From Pseudomonas veronii (GTDB taxonomy: Bacteria; Pseudomonadota; Gammaproteobacteria; Pseudomonadales; Pseudomonadaceae): a stretch of DNA of 64,000 nt. Numbering within the stretch: position 1 is the first letter of the stretch; every line of letters begins with the position of its first letter. The stretch is taken from assembly GCF_001439695.1 (NCBI RefSeq), contig NZ_JYLL01000008.1, positions 186,001-250,000 of the forward strand. Direction: 5' to 3'. The translations under genes were made by a program, and so were the position numbers. The notes under the pieces are model-generated. The model made no database searches. It was not told where the DNA came from and saw nothing but the letters and a program-made list of their open reading frames with translations. Shown one piece after another: positions 47,918-58,739 of the stretch.

Positions 47918-49286
47918 GGGCTGGCGTTCCTCCAGCAGCCGCTTGCTGGCGCTGTACAGTTCGCTGTTCGTGGCTTGGAGCTGCATCCTCATGGGGGTGC
48001 TGTATTACGAGGTGTCCGGTTACCTCAGCGACCTCTCGCGCCATTCGCTGATGCAGCGCCAGCACCTGTTCCAGCGGTTCGACGGCGAAGAACTGTTGGA
48101 AGCCCTGACCACCAGCATGACCTTTGACATGAAGGGCGTGGACGCCTATGGCCTGTTCGATGAGCAATTTCGCCCATTGAACGGACCGATCCAGGCGATA
48201 CCGCCCGACTTGCCCCTGGACGGCAAGATCCACGCCCTGGCCAATTGCGTCGACTCCGACGACCCGAAACTGCCCAAAGACAGCTGCGACGCCGTGGTCA
48301 CCCACACCGCCGATGGCCGCTGGCTGGTGCTGGTGCGCGCCAACGGTTCGCTGTTCGGCGTAACCCGGATCATCTGGCACGCGCTGCTGTGGGCGGTGTC
48401 GCTGACCATCATCCCCGGCGCCGCCGGCTGGCATTTGCTGCGCCGCCGCCCATTGCGACGGATTCGCGGGATCCAGGCCAGCGCCGAGGCCATCGTCGCC
48501 GGCGACCTCACCCATCGCCTGCCGCTGTCGAACCGGCGTGACGAACTGGACATGCTCGCCGCCATCGTCAACGCCATGCTCGACCGCATCGAGAAGCTGA
48601 TGAACGAGGTCAAAGGCGTGTGCGACAACATCGCCCACGACTTGCGCACCCCGCTCACCCGCTTGCGCGCGCAGCTCTATCGCATCAAGCAACAAGCCGA
48701 ACACGACTCGGCCCACGCGGTGCAGCTGGACGACGCCATCGCGGAGACCGACACGCTGATGGCGCGCTTTCGCGGGTTGTTGCGGATCTCGGAACTGGAA
48801 GACCACCAACGCCGCTCGGGCTTCCTGGTGATGGACCCACTGCCGCTGCTGCGCGAACTGCACGACTTCTACCTGCCCCTGGCCGAGGAAGGCGAACTGC
48901 AACTGGTGCTCGACATCCCAACATCCTTGCCCTGGATCACCGGCGACCGGGCCTTGCTGTTCGAGGCCCTGGCCAACCTGCTGAGCAACTCGATCAAGTT
49001 CACCCCCGCGGGCGGCGAAGTGATTTTGCGCGCGGTCAACGATGCGGGCAGCACGCGTATCGAAGTCCACGACTCCGGCCCCGGCATCCCAACAGCGGAA
49101 CGCAAGGCGGTGTTCCAGCGGTTCTATCGCGTGGATGAAAGCGACCAGCAAGGTGGGTTTGGGCTGGGCTTGTCGATTGTCGCGGCGATCATCAATCTGC
49201 ACGGTTTCAAGCTGGACGTCGGCACCAGCCAACGCGGCGGTGCGCGGTTGGTGCTGGAGTGTCGCCAGCAACTGATGCCCAAATAA
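47895..49286 (+). CDS. Sensor histidine kinase
   Basis: A 463-residue membrane kinase. First helix is about 17-39; the periplasmic sensor region (40-158) has C118 and C131, which could form a disulfide; second helix is about 159-181. HAMP follows (RGIQASAEAIVAGDLTHRLP). The phospho-acceptor is H248 (DNIAHDLRTPLTRLR), and the ATP domain has NLLSNSIKFTP, DSGPGIP and GFGLGLSI. The ligand is unknown. It is translated together with the regulator. Confidence 0.94.
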   Translation: MSLLNPSKGWRSSSSRLLALYSSLFVAWSCILMGVLYYEVSGYLSDLSRHSLMQRQHLFQRFDGEELLEALTTSMTFDMKGVDAYGLFDEQFRPLNGPIQAIPPDLPLDGKIHALANCVDSDDPKLPKDSCDAVVTHTADGRWLVLVRANGSLFGVTRIIWHALLWAVSLTIIPGAAGWHLLRRRPLRRIRGIQASAEAIVAGDLTHRLPLSNRRDELDMLAAIVNAMLDRIEKLMNEVKGVCDNIAHDLRTPLTRLRAQLYRIKQQAEHDSAHAVQLDDAIAETDTLMARFRGLLRISELEDHQRRSGFLVMDPLPLLRELHDFYLPLAEEGELQLVLDIPTSLPWITGDRALLFEALANLLSNSIKFTPAGGEVILRAVNDAGSTRIEVHDSGPGIPTAERKAVFQRFYRVDESDQQGGFGLGLSIVAAIINLHGFKLDVGTSQRGGARLVLECRQQLMPK

Positions 49287-49311
49287 ACCAGACACGACAC
49301 CGATCGAAACG

Positions 49312-49337
49312 GTGGGAGGGGGCTTGCTCCCTCCCAC
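49312..49337. repeat. Single REP palindrome
   Basis: GTGGGAGGG-ggcttgct-CCCTCCCAC, a short REP hairpin 26 bases after the histidine kinase stop, before the convergent SRPBCC gene. Probably a terminator for both. Confidence 0.8.
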
Positions 49338-49366
49338 ATTGGGTGTCGGTTGCCCGATCGATCAGG

Positions 49367-49783
49367 TCAAGCCGGGAAGTTGGCGCGCAGCGCCTCAAGC
49401 CCACCGCGGTACACGCCGGCAAACAAAGCCTCCACCGCCTCGTCGGTGGTGCCCGGCACCGGGGTGAACACGCCCGACCACGTCACCTTCGCCGACGACT
49501 CCGTCAGGGCTTCGACCCGCAACGTCGCCAGGTAGGCACTCACCGGAAACGGCGACTCCTCGATGCTGTAGCTGTAAGTGCGGGCCACGTTATCAAAGGT
49601 CTGCAAGCGCTCCACCACCACGCCGCCATCGGCGGTCTTCAGGTGACGCAGGCGCCCGCCGTCGCCCGGCTTGCTCTCGACGATCAATGGCAGCCAGTCC
49701 GGTAGGGCGTCAAAACCGCCGACCAATTGCCACACCTGATCGGCCGAAACCGGAACTTCAATGACAGAAGAAGCTGTAGGCAC
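49367..49783 (-). CDS. SRPBCC (polyketide cyclase/START-like) family protein
   Basis: A 138-residue protein. The pattern SSVIEVPVSADQVWQLVGGFDALPDWLP at the start and RVEALTESSAKVTWSGVF later is the SRPBCC beta-barrel with a ligand cavity. The role is unknown. The GTG at 49783 is preferred because GGAG lies 8 bases upstream; the frame can extend to a TTG at 49801 without a ribosome binding site. Confidence 0.85.
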   Translation of the reverse strand: MPTASSVIEVPVSADQVWQLVGGFDALPDWLPLIVESKPGDGGRLRHLKTADGGVVVERLQTFDNVARTYSYSIEESPFPVSAYLATLRVEALTESSAKVTWSGVFTPVPGTTDEAVEALFAGVYRGGLEALRANFPA

Positions 49784-50128
49784 AATCAATACTCCAGACA
49801 ATAAACAATTCAGATCGCCAGATCTGTCGCACCGACAGTTGCTGGCGACCGGGGTTGAACAATGTACGCCAGCCGATTCGTCACTTCACCCCCTATTCGT
49901 GGCGCGATGGATGCTCGAGATTGACGCCATGCCGTACCGGACCACTGAAATCATCTGCGTGCCTGGACGGCCCGCAGGGCGCAAAAACACCGATGCTAAC
50001 GCACAGCCACTCGTTCTGTACCTGTTAGAAATGACAGTTGTAACGCCCCCATCTCCAGCGTTTACTGGTACGCAACGGCGCCTGTCCATACGGCACCGAC
50101 AGGTAAACACTCCAGGGAGGGACTCATC
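49784..50128. other. Intergenic region with no gene seen
   Basis: 345 bp between divergent genes. Frames on both strands overlap it but have poor codon use and no binding sites. It presumably holds two promoters. No palindrome stood out. Confidence 0.4.
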
Positions 50129-51385
50129 ATGCCGCGTTATTTCAAAACCTCGATCACTGCGCTGACACTGCTCGGCGCCTCGCTGCTGTACGGCTATGGT
50201 GTAACCGCCAGTGCCGCCACATACGTCGACTCGGGCAGTGCGGCCGGGGCGCAATGTTCAACCAGTAGCGTCAACGATAGCGCACAAGCCGTGGGCAATT
50301 GTTCATCCGCTACGGTCAGCGCCAACAGCAATCCTTGGTACGCCGCATCGCTGAGCGGCCCTCAACAGGTCTTGCCGCCGCTGGTGAACGGGCAACCGTG
50401 CAGCGTCGAGGCAATCGCTAACAGTGGCTGGATGCTGGGAAGTTGCGCCAACGCCGCCAATCTCAGTTTTGCCGTATTCTGGAATGCAGCGACGCCCAGT
50501 GGCCTGCCGACGGCGACGGCCCCCTTGCCTGGCACCTTGCTGTTTCCCCTGCTGCGACCCGCCGATGTCCAGACCGTGCCCACCGCCCTGAACCTGCTAG
50601 GCGCGGCCCTGGCTCAAAGCATCAGCGCCACGTTACAGGCAACCGTGGTGCTGTATACCCCGGGCAATGCCACGCCCCAACGCGTTTCCAACTATGGCGA
50701 CAACTGTGCCGGGATCGACGTGAACAACACCTTGATCAACGGCTATCCCAGTGTCGTCATGAACTGTCCGGGGGCCAATGCCACGCCCAAACCCACCGTC
50801 GCCACCTGGAACGGCAGCAGCTACGTGTTGACCGCGCTGGCCAGCCCCTCCGGCGCCAGCTATTGCTGGGCGGTGGGCATGAACGATCAGCTTCAGGTGG
50901 TCGGTACCTGCGTGTTCAGCGGCGCTACCGGCGATGTGCCGCAAACGGCATTCTGGGGAACACCCAGCAGCGCGCCCCTGCTGCTGACCATGCCCCTCAA
51001 TGCGCAGAATTACGCGGTGTCGATCAACAACCCCGGGCATATACTCGCGTATGGCAGGGACCCGTCGGGTTTCGAGAAAGCACTCTTTTGGCCAGACCCC
51101 ACCAACTCGTTCAGCGTGCAGTCGATCCAGCCGCTGCCTGGCAGCGCCCAGACCAACGCGGTGGGTTTGGCGGATAACGACACCGTCGCCTTGAACAGTT
51201 TCGATGCCAACCAATACCCCAGCGGCGCCTACTGGGACGGCGTCAACGGCACCGTGGAGATCAACCCTCTTTTGGACGGACGGATGAGCCGGCTGGAGGG
51301 CATTACCCGCTCCGGGGCGATCGTGTATGGCACAGCAACCGATTCCACGCTCAACTACAGGGCCGTAGGCGCAACCTTGCCATGA
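50129..51385 (+). CDS. Exported protein with repeated beta segments, unknown
   Basis: A 418-residue precursor with signal peptide (about 1-31, ending ASAATY). The mature protein is rich in Ser, Ala, Asn and Gly with evenly spaced cysteines. Recurring units resemble SVNDSAQAVGNCS, EAIANSGWMLGSCA, GIDVNNTLINGYP and AVGMNDQLQVVGTCV, each about 50-60 residues apart and each with an N/D-rich turn followed by a VG or LG strand. This is the pattern of a beta-propeller of HAF-like repeats. No function can be given. A weak hairpin (51388-51405, AGGAAAA and TTTTCCT) overlaps the end. Confidence 0.7.
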   Translation: MPRYFKTSITALTLLGASLLYGYGVTASAATYVDSGSAAGAQCSTSSVNDSAQAVGNCSSATVSANSNPWYAASLSGPQQVLPPLVNGQPCSVEAIANSGWMLGSCANAANLSFAVFWNAATPSGLPTATAPLPGTLLFPLLRPADVQTVPTALNLLGAALAQSISATLQATVVLYTPGNATPQRVSNYGDNCAGIDVNNTLINGYPSVVMNCPGANATPKPTVATWNGSSYVLTALASPSGASYCWAVGMNDQLQVVGTCVFSGATGDVPQTAFWGTPSSAPLLLTMPLNAQNYAVSINNPGHILAYGRDPSGFEKALFWPDPTNSFSVQSIQPLPGSAQTNAVGLADNDTVALNSFDANQYPSGAYWDGVNGTVEINPLLDGRMSRLEGITRSGAIVYGTATDSTLNYRAVGATLP

Positions 51386-51456
51386 CGAGGAAAAGCGGTT
51401 TTCCTTGCAGCCTTAGGTGCGGCTCAATCCAACCGCCCCCATGCGGCGGCAGCTCA

Positions 51457-53849
<2,393 letters not shown>

Positions 53850-53859
53850 TTATGATTGT

Positions 53860-55218
53860 TTAGACGCTCAACAGCAGGAACTCACGCTCCCAGGAACTGA
53901 TCACCCGCTTGAAATTCTCATGCTCGGCGCGTTTGACCGCGACGTAGCCGCGCACGAATTTGTCGCCCAGGTATTGCTTGACCGTCGCGCACTCCTCCAT
54001 ACGCACCAGCGCATCCTCGAGCGTGATCGGCAGGCGCAGGTTGCGCCGCTCATAGGCGCGGCCTTCCACCGGCGCGCTCGGCTCGATCTTTTCGATCATG
54101 CCCAGGTAGCCACACAACAGGCTGGCGGCGATCGCCAGGTACGGGTTGGCATCCGCGCCGGGCAGGCGGTTTTCCACGCGCATGGCGTCGGGGTTCGATG
54201 TCGGCACGCGCAGGCCGACAGTGCGGTTTTCTTCGCCCCATTCCACGTTGACCGGCGCCGAGGTGTCCGGCAGGAAGCGGCGGAACGAATTCACGTTGGG
54301 CGCAAACATCGGCAGCAGCTTGGGGATGTACTTCTGCAGGCCGCCGATGTGGTGCAGGAACAGCGTGCTCATCTGGCCGTCGGCGTCGACGAACACCGGC
54401 TTGCCCGTGGCGATGTCGACCACGCTCTGGTGCAGGTGCATCGCGCTGCCCGGCTCGTCGGCCACCGGCTTGGCCATGAAGGTCGCGGCCACATTGTGCT
54501 TGAGCGCGGCTTCGCGCAGGGTGCGTTTGAACACGGTGATCTGGTCGGCAAGATCCAGGGCGTCACCGTGGCGGAAGTTGATTTCCATCTGCGCCGGGCC
54601 GTCTTCGTGGATCAGTGTGTCGAGGTCCAGGCCCTGGGCTTCGCACCAGTCGTAGACGTCTTCGAACAGTGGGTCGAACTCGTTGGCGGCGTCGATGGAG
54701 AACGACTGGCGACCGGTTTCGGCCCGCCCGGAGCGGCCGACCGGGGTTTTCAGCGGCAGGTCCGGGTCATCGCAGCGCTGGGTCAGGTAGAACTCCATTT
54801 CCGGCGCGACAATCGGCTGCCAGCCCTGCTCGGCGTAGAGCTGCAACACCTTTTTCAGCACGTTGCGCGGCGACAGCTCGATGGGGTTACCCTGCTTGTC
54901 GAAGGTGTCGTGGATCACGATGGCGGTCGGTTCAATCGCCCATGGCACCACGTAGGTGGCGTGGGCCACCGGGCGGCAGACCATGTCGATGTCGGCCGGG
55001 TCGAGCAGGTCGTAGTAGACATCGTCGTCGACAAAGTCCCCGGTTACCGTTTGCAGCAACACACTTTCCGGCAGGCGCATGCCTCGCTCATGCAGGAACT
55101 TGTTGGTGGGCGCAATCTTGCCGCGTGCGATGCCAGTCAAATCACTGATCACGCATTCGACCTCGGTAATCTTGTGTTCTTTCAGCCAGGCGGACAGCTG
55201 ATCGAAGGGGGCGTTCAT
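53860..55218 (-). CDS. puuA: gamma-Glutamylputrescine synthetase (glutamine synthetase family)
   Basis: A 452-residue enzyme of the glutamine synthetase fold. It joins glutamate to putrescine with ATP, first step of the Puu route (called PauA/SpuI in Pseudomonas). Motifs: APEMEFYL (glutamate/metal ligands), GPAQMEINFRHGDALDLADQ, SAMHLHQS and NRLPGADANPYLA. The ATG at 55218 follows GAGGTCC. It is the first gene of the leftward module facing the AraC regulator. Confidence 0.9.
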   Translation of the reverse strand: MNAPFDQLSAWLKEHKITEVECVISDLTGIARGKIAPTNKFLHERGMRLPESVLLQTVTGDFVDDDVYYDLLDPADIDMVCRPVAHATYVVPWAIEPTAIVIHDTFDKQGNPIELSPRNVLKKVLQLYAEQGWQPIVAPEMEFYLTQRCDDPDLPLKTPVGRSGRAETGRQSFSIDAANEFDPLFEDVYDWCEAQGLDLDTLIHEDGPAQMEINFRHGDALDLADQITVFKRTLREAALKHNVAATFMAKPVADEPGSAMHLHQSVVDIATGKPVFVDADGQMSTLFLHHIGGLQKYIPKLLPMFAPNVNSFRRFLPDTSAPVNVEWGEENRTVGLRVPTSNPDAMRVENRLPGADANPYLAIAASLLCGYLGMIEKIEPSAPVEGRAYERRNLRLPITLEDALVRMEECATVKQYLGDKFVRGYVAVKRAEHENFKRVISSWEREFLLLSV

Positions 55219-55358
55219 AAGGACCTCGTCATGGGTGGGAGACTGCACCGGCTTGTACTTCCGGCGCATTGAGGTCTATCTTGGGCTCGCCGCGCCACGG
55301 CATCTATCCACTTTGCTCCGAACACAACGCACCAATAGAGTGCGAGCAGGTTCCCCCC

Positions 55359-56255
55359 ATGACACAGGCAACCGCTTTGCGCGTACAGGCCTTCACCACC
55401 GGTGATGTGGCCGCTCAATGCCGTGCGACACCCGGCTGGGTGCAGCACTACCAGCAGATGTCCCCCGGGCATTTTGCCGGGCAGATCCGCTACCTCGACC
55501 TGCACGGCGTGGAGGTCTACGAAGAGAGCATGAACACCCGGGTGGAGCAGCATTTCAACGCGCCGCCGGGGGCCCTGGCGTTCTGTTTCGACGGCAGCGA
55601 CAACGCGCTGTACCTGCTCAATGGCGAGAGCCGCAACACCTGGATCACCCCGGAGAACTACCGTGAAGTGGCGGTGGTATTCGGGCCGCAGTTTGTGCAG
55701 CGCCATCGGTTGGATGTGGCGAAACTCGAAGGGTTGTTCATGGCGCCGCTGACCTGCCAGCAGAATGCGTTATTCAGCCGCTGGCTCAGTGGCACGCTCA
55801 CACGGTTGTCCGGCACCACCGACCCGATCAGCCGCGATGCCCTCACCCAGCAGTTGCTCGACGATTGCCTGTTCATTCTCGACAACGCCTGCGTATGCCT
55901 GGACCGCCAGTCATTGCAGCGCCGCAGCGAAGAGCGCCGGCTGATGACGCGCATCGGCGAATGGGCGGTCGATGCACCGGATGACACCGTCAACCTGCTG
56001 GAGCTGGCGCAGATCGCCGGCGTGCCGTTGCGCCAGTTGCAACAAGGCTTCAAGACCTACACCGGAATGAGCCCGGCGCAGTGGTTGCGTTTGCGCCGCT
56101 TGAACGGGGCGCGGCGGGAGTTGTTGAGTTCAGCCGCGGCCACAGTGGCGCAAGTGGCGATGAACTGGTCGTTCTGGCATTTGGGGCGGTTTTCCAATAG
56201 CTACCGGGCGTTGTTCAAGGAGCTGCCGAGCGAAACCCTCAAGCGCGCCGTTTGA
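55359..56255 (+). CDS. AraC-family regulator, probable control of the putrescine genes
   Basis: The product is 298 residues. The N-terminal sensor is about 1-180; the C-terminal HTH pair is LLELAQIAGVPLRQLQQGFKTYTGMSPAQWLRLRRL and AQVAMNWSFWHLGRFSNSYRALFKELP. It is divergent from puuA with a 140-bp promoter gap, which suggests it controls that operon. The ATG at 55359 is chosen by family start (MTQATALRVQAFTTGD). A tandem duplication follows its stop codon. Confidence 0.88.
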   Translation: MTQATALRVQAFTTGDVAAQCRATPGWVQHYQQMSPGHFAGQIRYLDLHGVEVYEESMNTRVEQHFNAPPGALAFCFDGSDNALYLLNGESRNTWITPENYREVAVVFGPQFVQRHRLDVAKLEGLFMAPLTCQQNALFSRWLSGTLTRLSGTTDPISRDALTQQLLDDCLFILDNACVCLDRQSLQRRSEERRLMTRIGEWAVDAPDDTVNLLELAQIAGVPLRQLQQGFKTYTGMSPAQWLRLRRLNGARRELLSSAAATVAQVAMNWSFWHLGRFSNSYRALFKELPSETLKRAV

Positions 56256-56270
56256 AACGCACTCTAAATG

Positions 56271-56375
56271 GTGGGAGGGAGCTTGCCCCCGATGGCAATG
56301 GGTCAGTCACCAGGAATATTGACTGAGACACCGCTATCGGGGGCAAGTCGAATCGTCGCACCGCCCCTCCCACAT
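56271..56375. repeat. REPIN with 16-bp insertion, copy 1
   Basis: GTGGGAGGGAGCTTGCCCCC starts the left arm. The right arm is interrupted by 16 bases (TCGAATCGTCGCACCG) between GGGGGCAAG and CCCCTCCCAC. Inside unit 1 of the tandem duplication. Confidence 0.82.
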
Positions 56376-56466
56376 TGGACTGCATCAAGGCTGGGAGTTG
56401 AGGAAGGTTGCCATCAACTGGTTGACCCGCTCCGCCGCCTCCAACTTTTGAAATGCACTCTAAATG

Positions 56467-56571
56467 GTGGGAGGGGGCTTGCCCCCGATGGCAATGGGTC
56501 AGTCACCAGGAATATTGACTGAGACACCGCTATCGGGGGCAAGTCGAATCGTCGCACCGCCCCTCCCACAT
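56467..56571. repeat. REPIN with 16-bp insertion, copy 2
   Basis: Same as copy 1, with GTGGGAGGGGGCTTGCCCCC as left arm and the same TCGAATCGTCGCACCG insertion in the right arm. So the insertion predates the duplication. Confidence 0.82.
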
Positions 56572-56580
56572 TGGACTGCA

Positions 56581-57684
56581 TCAAGGCTGGGAGTTGAGGA
56601 AGGTTGCCATCAACTGGTTGACCCGCTCCGCCGCCTCCAACTGCACCATATGCCCCTGCCCCGGCAGGATTTCCACCTGAGCCTCAAGCCCCTCGGCATG
56701 TCGGGCCGGGATGATTGCGTCGTCGCTGCCCCAGATCACCAGGCTTGGCTGCTGCCCGACAATATTGCGCAGATCCAGGCGCTGCCGCCCGCCCTCGAAC
56801 AGCTGGGCATTGAGCTGGCGCAACGCTTGATCCACGCCTTCGAGGCGCTTGAACTTGAGCATGTCCTCCAGCATCTGCCGCGTGACCAGCGCCGGGTCGC
56901 TGAACAGTTGAATCAAGTGCGGCTTGAGCGCGTTGCGGTTAGTCGCGTCGGTGAAGCCGTGCAAGTAGTCCGCGTTGATCTCTTCGCCGAGCCCGGCGCT
57001 GGCGATCAGGGTCAGCGAGGCGACCCGCGCGGGGGCCTGGCGCGCCACGGTCAGGCTGACCAGGCCACCCATTGAGTGGCCGGCCAGGTGGACGCGGTCG
57101 AGCGCGAGATGATCGAGCAACGCCAGCAGCGCCTGGCTCAACTCGTCGGCATCGCCGCTGCGCAGTTGCTTGCCCGACTCGCCATGGCCCGGCAGGTCCA
57201 GGGCGATCACCCGGCGCTGCGCCGCCAACCCCGGGTGGTTGAACAGCCAGTTGTTCAAGTCGCCGCCAAACCCGTGGACCAGCACCAACGGCGTGCCGCC
57301 CTCACCGAGGTCGAGATAACGCAAAAGCCGCCCGCCCACCTCGACTTTCTGCGCGCTGGGCCCGGACGCTTGCGCCTCGGCCGCACTCGACACGAAGCTG
57401 GCCTGGAAACCCTCGATTACCGCATCAATCTCGGCTTCCGTGGCCTCGCCCTCCACCACGATCCCGAGCAGCCCGCCCACCGGCAAGGTCTCGTCGCTCA
57501 GCGCCAGCACGCGGCGCAGCACGCCACTGAATGGCGCCTCGACGCTGCTGGAGATCTTGTCGGTCTCCACGTCGAGCACTTCCTCGCCCTTCTCCACCCG
57601 GTCGCCCGGCTGTTTGAGCCAGACATCCACGCGGCCTTCGGTCATCGACAAGCCCCACTTGGGCATGGTCAAGATATGGATCAT
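56581..57684 (-). CDS. acoC: Acetoin dehydrogenase E2: lipoyl domain plus alpha/beta hydrolase
   Basis: The product is 367 residues. Residues 1-80 are a lipoyl domain with the lipoylated K43 (VETDKISSSVEAP). Residues about 115-365 are an alpha/beta hydrolase with nucleophile S204 (GHSMGG) and final H (GQGHMVQLE). This two-part layout is typical of AcoC, the dihydrolipoamide acetyltransferase that passes acetyl groups to CoA when acetoin is split. It overlaps acoB by 4 bases (ATGA). Its 3' end is duplicated downstream. Confidence 0.93.
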   Translation of the reverse strand: MIHILTMPKWGLSMTEGRVDVWLKQPGDRVEKGEEVLDVETDKISSSVEAPFSGVLRRVLALSDETLPVGGLLGIVVEGEATEAEIDAVIEGFQASFVSSAAEAQASGPSAQKVEVGGRLLRYLDLGEGGTPLVLVHGFGGDLNNWLFNHPGLAAQRRVIALDLPGHGESGKQLRSGDADELSQALLALLDHLALDRVHLAGHSMGGLVSLTVARQAPARVASLTLIASAGLGEEINADYLHGFTDATNRNALKPHLIQLFSDPALVTRQMLEDMLKFKRLEGVDQALRQLNAQLFEGGRQRLDLRNIVGQQPSLVIWGSDDAIIPARHAEGLEAQVEILPGQGHMVQLEAAERVNQLMATFLNSQP

Positions 57685-58700
57685 GCGGCAGTCCTCTTAT
57701 CGGCGATCTTCAACACCGCGGCTTCGATCTTCGCTGCGTTGGGGATGTACAGATCCTCCAGCGCATCGGAGAACGGCACCGGCGTGTGCGGCGCGGTGAC
57801 CATTTCGATCGGCGCGCGCAAGAACGAAAACCCGCGCTGCGCGACCAGCGCGCTGATATCGGTGGCGATCGAGCAGCGCGGGTTGGACTCGTCGATCACC
57901 ACCAGGCGGCCGGTCTTCTCCACGCTTTCCAGGATGCTGTCTTCGTCCAGCGGGCTGGTGGTGCGCAGGTCGAGTACTTCGCAGTCGATGCCTTGGCGCG
58001 CCAGGTTGGCAGCGGCTTCCAGGGCGATATGCACCATGCGCCCGTAGGTGACCAGGGTCACGTCATTGCCTTCGCGCACGTAATTGGCTTCGCCGAAAGG
58101 CACGGTGTACAGCTCTTCCGGTACTTCGCCCTGCAGGCTGTAGAGCATTTTGTGTTCGAGGAAGATCACCGGGTCGTTGTCGCGGATCGCCTGGATCAGC
58201 ATGCCCTTGGCGTCATAGGGCGTGGCCGGGCACACCACTTTGAGGCCGGGGATGTGCGTCCACATCGAGGTGAGCATCTGCGAATGCTGCGCGGCGGCGC
58301 GCAGGCCGGCGCCGTACATGGCGCGCACCACCAGCGGCGTGGCGGTCTTGCCGCCGAACATGTAGCGGAACTTGGCGGCCTGGTTGAGCAACTGGTCGAG
58401 GCAGCAGCCGAGAAAGTCGACGAACATCAACTCGCACACCGGGCGCATGCCGCGGGTGGCCGCGCCGACCGCCATGCCGACGTAACCGATTTCGGACAAC
58501 GGCGCATCCAAGACGCGGTCGGGAAACTCCGGGTACAGGCCCTTGGTCACGCCGAGCACGCCGCCCCAGGCATCCTGCTCGCCGGGAGAGCCGGTGCCGC
58601 CGGACACGTCCTGGCCGATGATGAACACACTCTGGTCGCGACGCATTTCCTGGGCCAGGGCTTCGTTGATTGCCTGCTGATAACTGATTTTGCGAGCCAT
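57681..58700 (-). CDS. acoB: Acetoin dehydrogenase E1 beta subunit
   Basis: A 339-residue transketolase-like subunit: MARKISYQQAINEALAQEM, then GGTGSPGEQDAWGG, DAPLSEIGYVG and FVDFLGCCLDQLLNQAAKFRY. With AcoA it binds thiamine diphosphate and splits acetoin into acetaldehyde and an acetyl unit. The ATG at 58700 follows GGAGAATTG. Confidence 0.95.
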   Translation of the reverse strand: MARKISYQQAINEALAQEMRRDQSVFIIGQDVSGGTGSPGEQDAWGGVLGVTKGLYPEFPDRVLDAPLSEIGYVGMAVGAATRGMRPVCELMFVDFLGCCLDQLLNQAAKFRYMFGGKTATPLVVRAMYGAGLRAAAQHSQMLTSMWTHIPGLKVVCPATPYDAKGMLIQAIRDNDPVIFLEHKMLYSLQGEVPEELYTVPFGEANYVREGNDVTLVTYGRMVHIALEAAANLARQGIDCEVLDLRTTSPLDEDSILESVEKTGRLVVIDESNPRCSIATDISALVAQRGFSFLRAPIEMVTAPHTPVPFSDALEDLYIPNAAKIEAAVLKIADKRTAA

Positions 58701-58739
58701 GATCAATTCTCCACGGATTATTTTTGTAGTGGGTGGCGA

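Larger units (their letters stand above)
56251..56642. repeat. 196-bp tandem duplication with REPIN and gene ends
   Basis: Units 56251-56446 and 56447-56642 are nearly identical. Each runs from the last bases of the AraC gene (TTTGAA), through a REPIN, into the last 60 or so bases of acoC. Unit 1 therefore has a dead acoC tail and unit 2 a dead AraC stop. Differences are few (for example AACGC against AATGC, GGGAGC against GGGGGC). The real acoC stop at 56581 is in unit 2. Confidence 0.9.
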
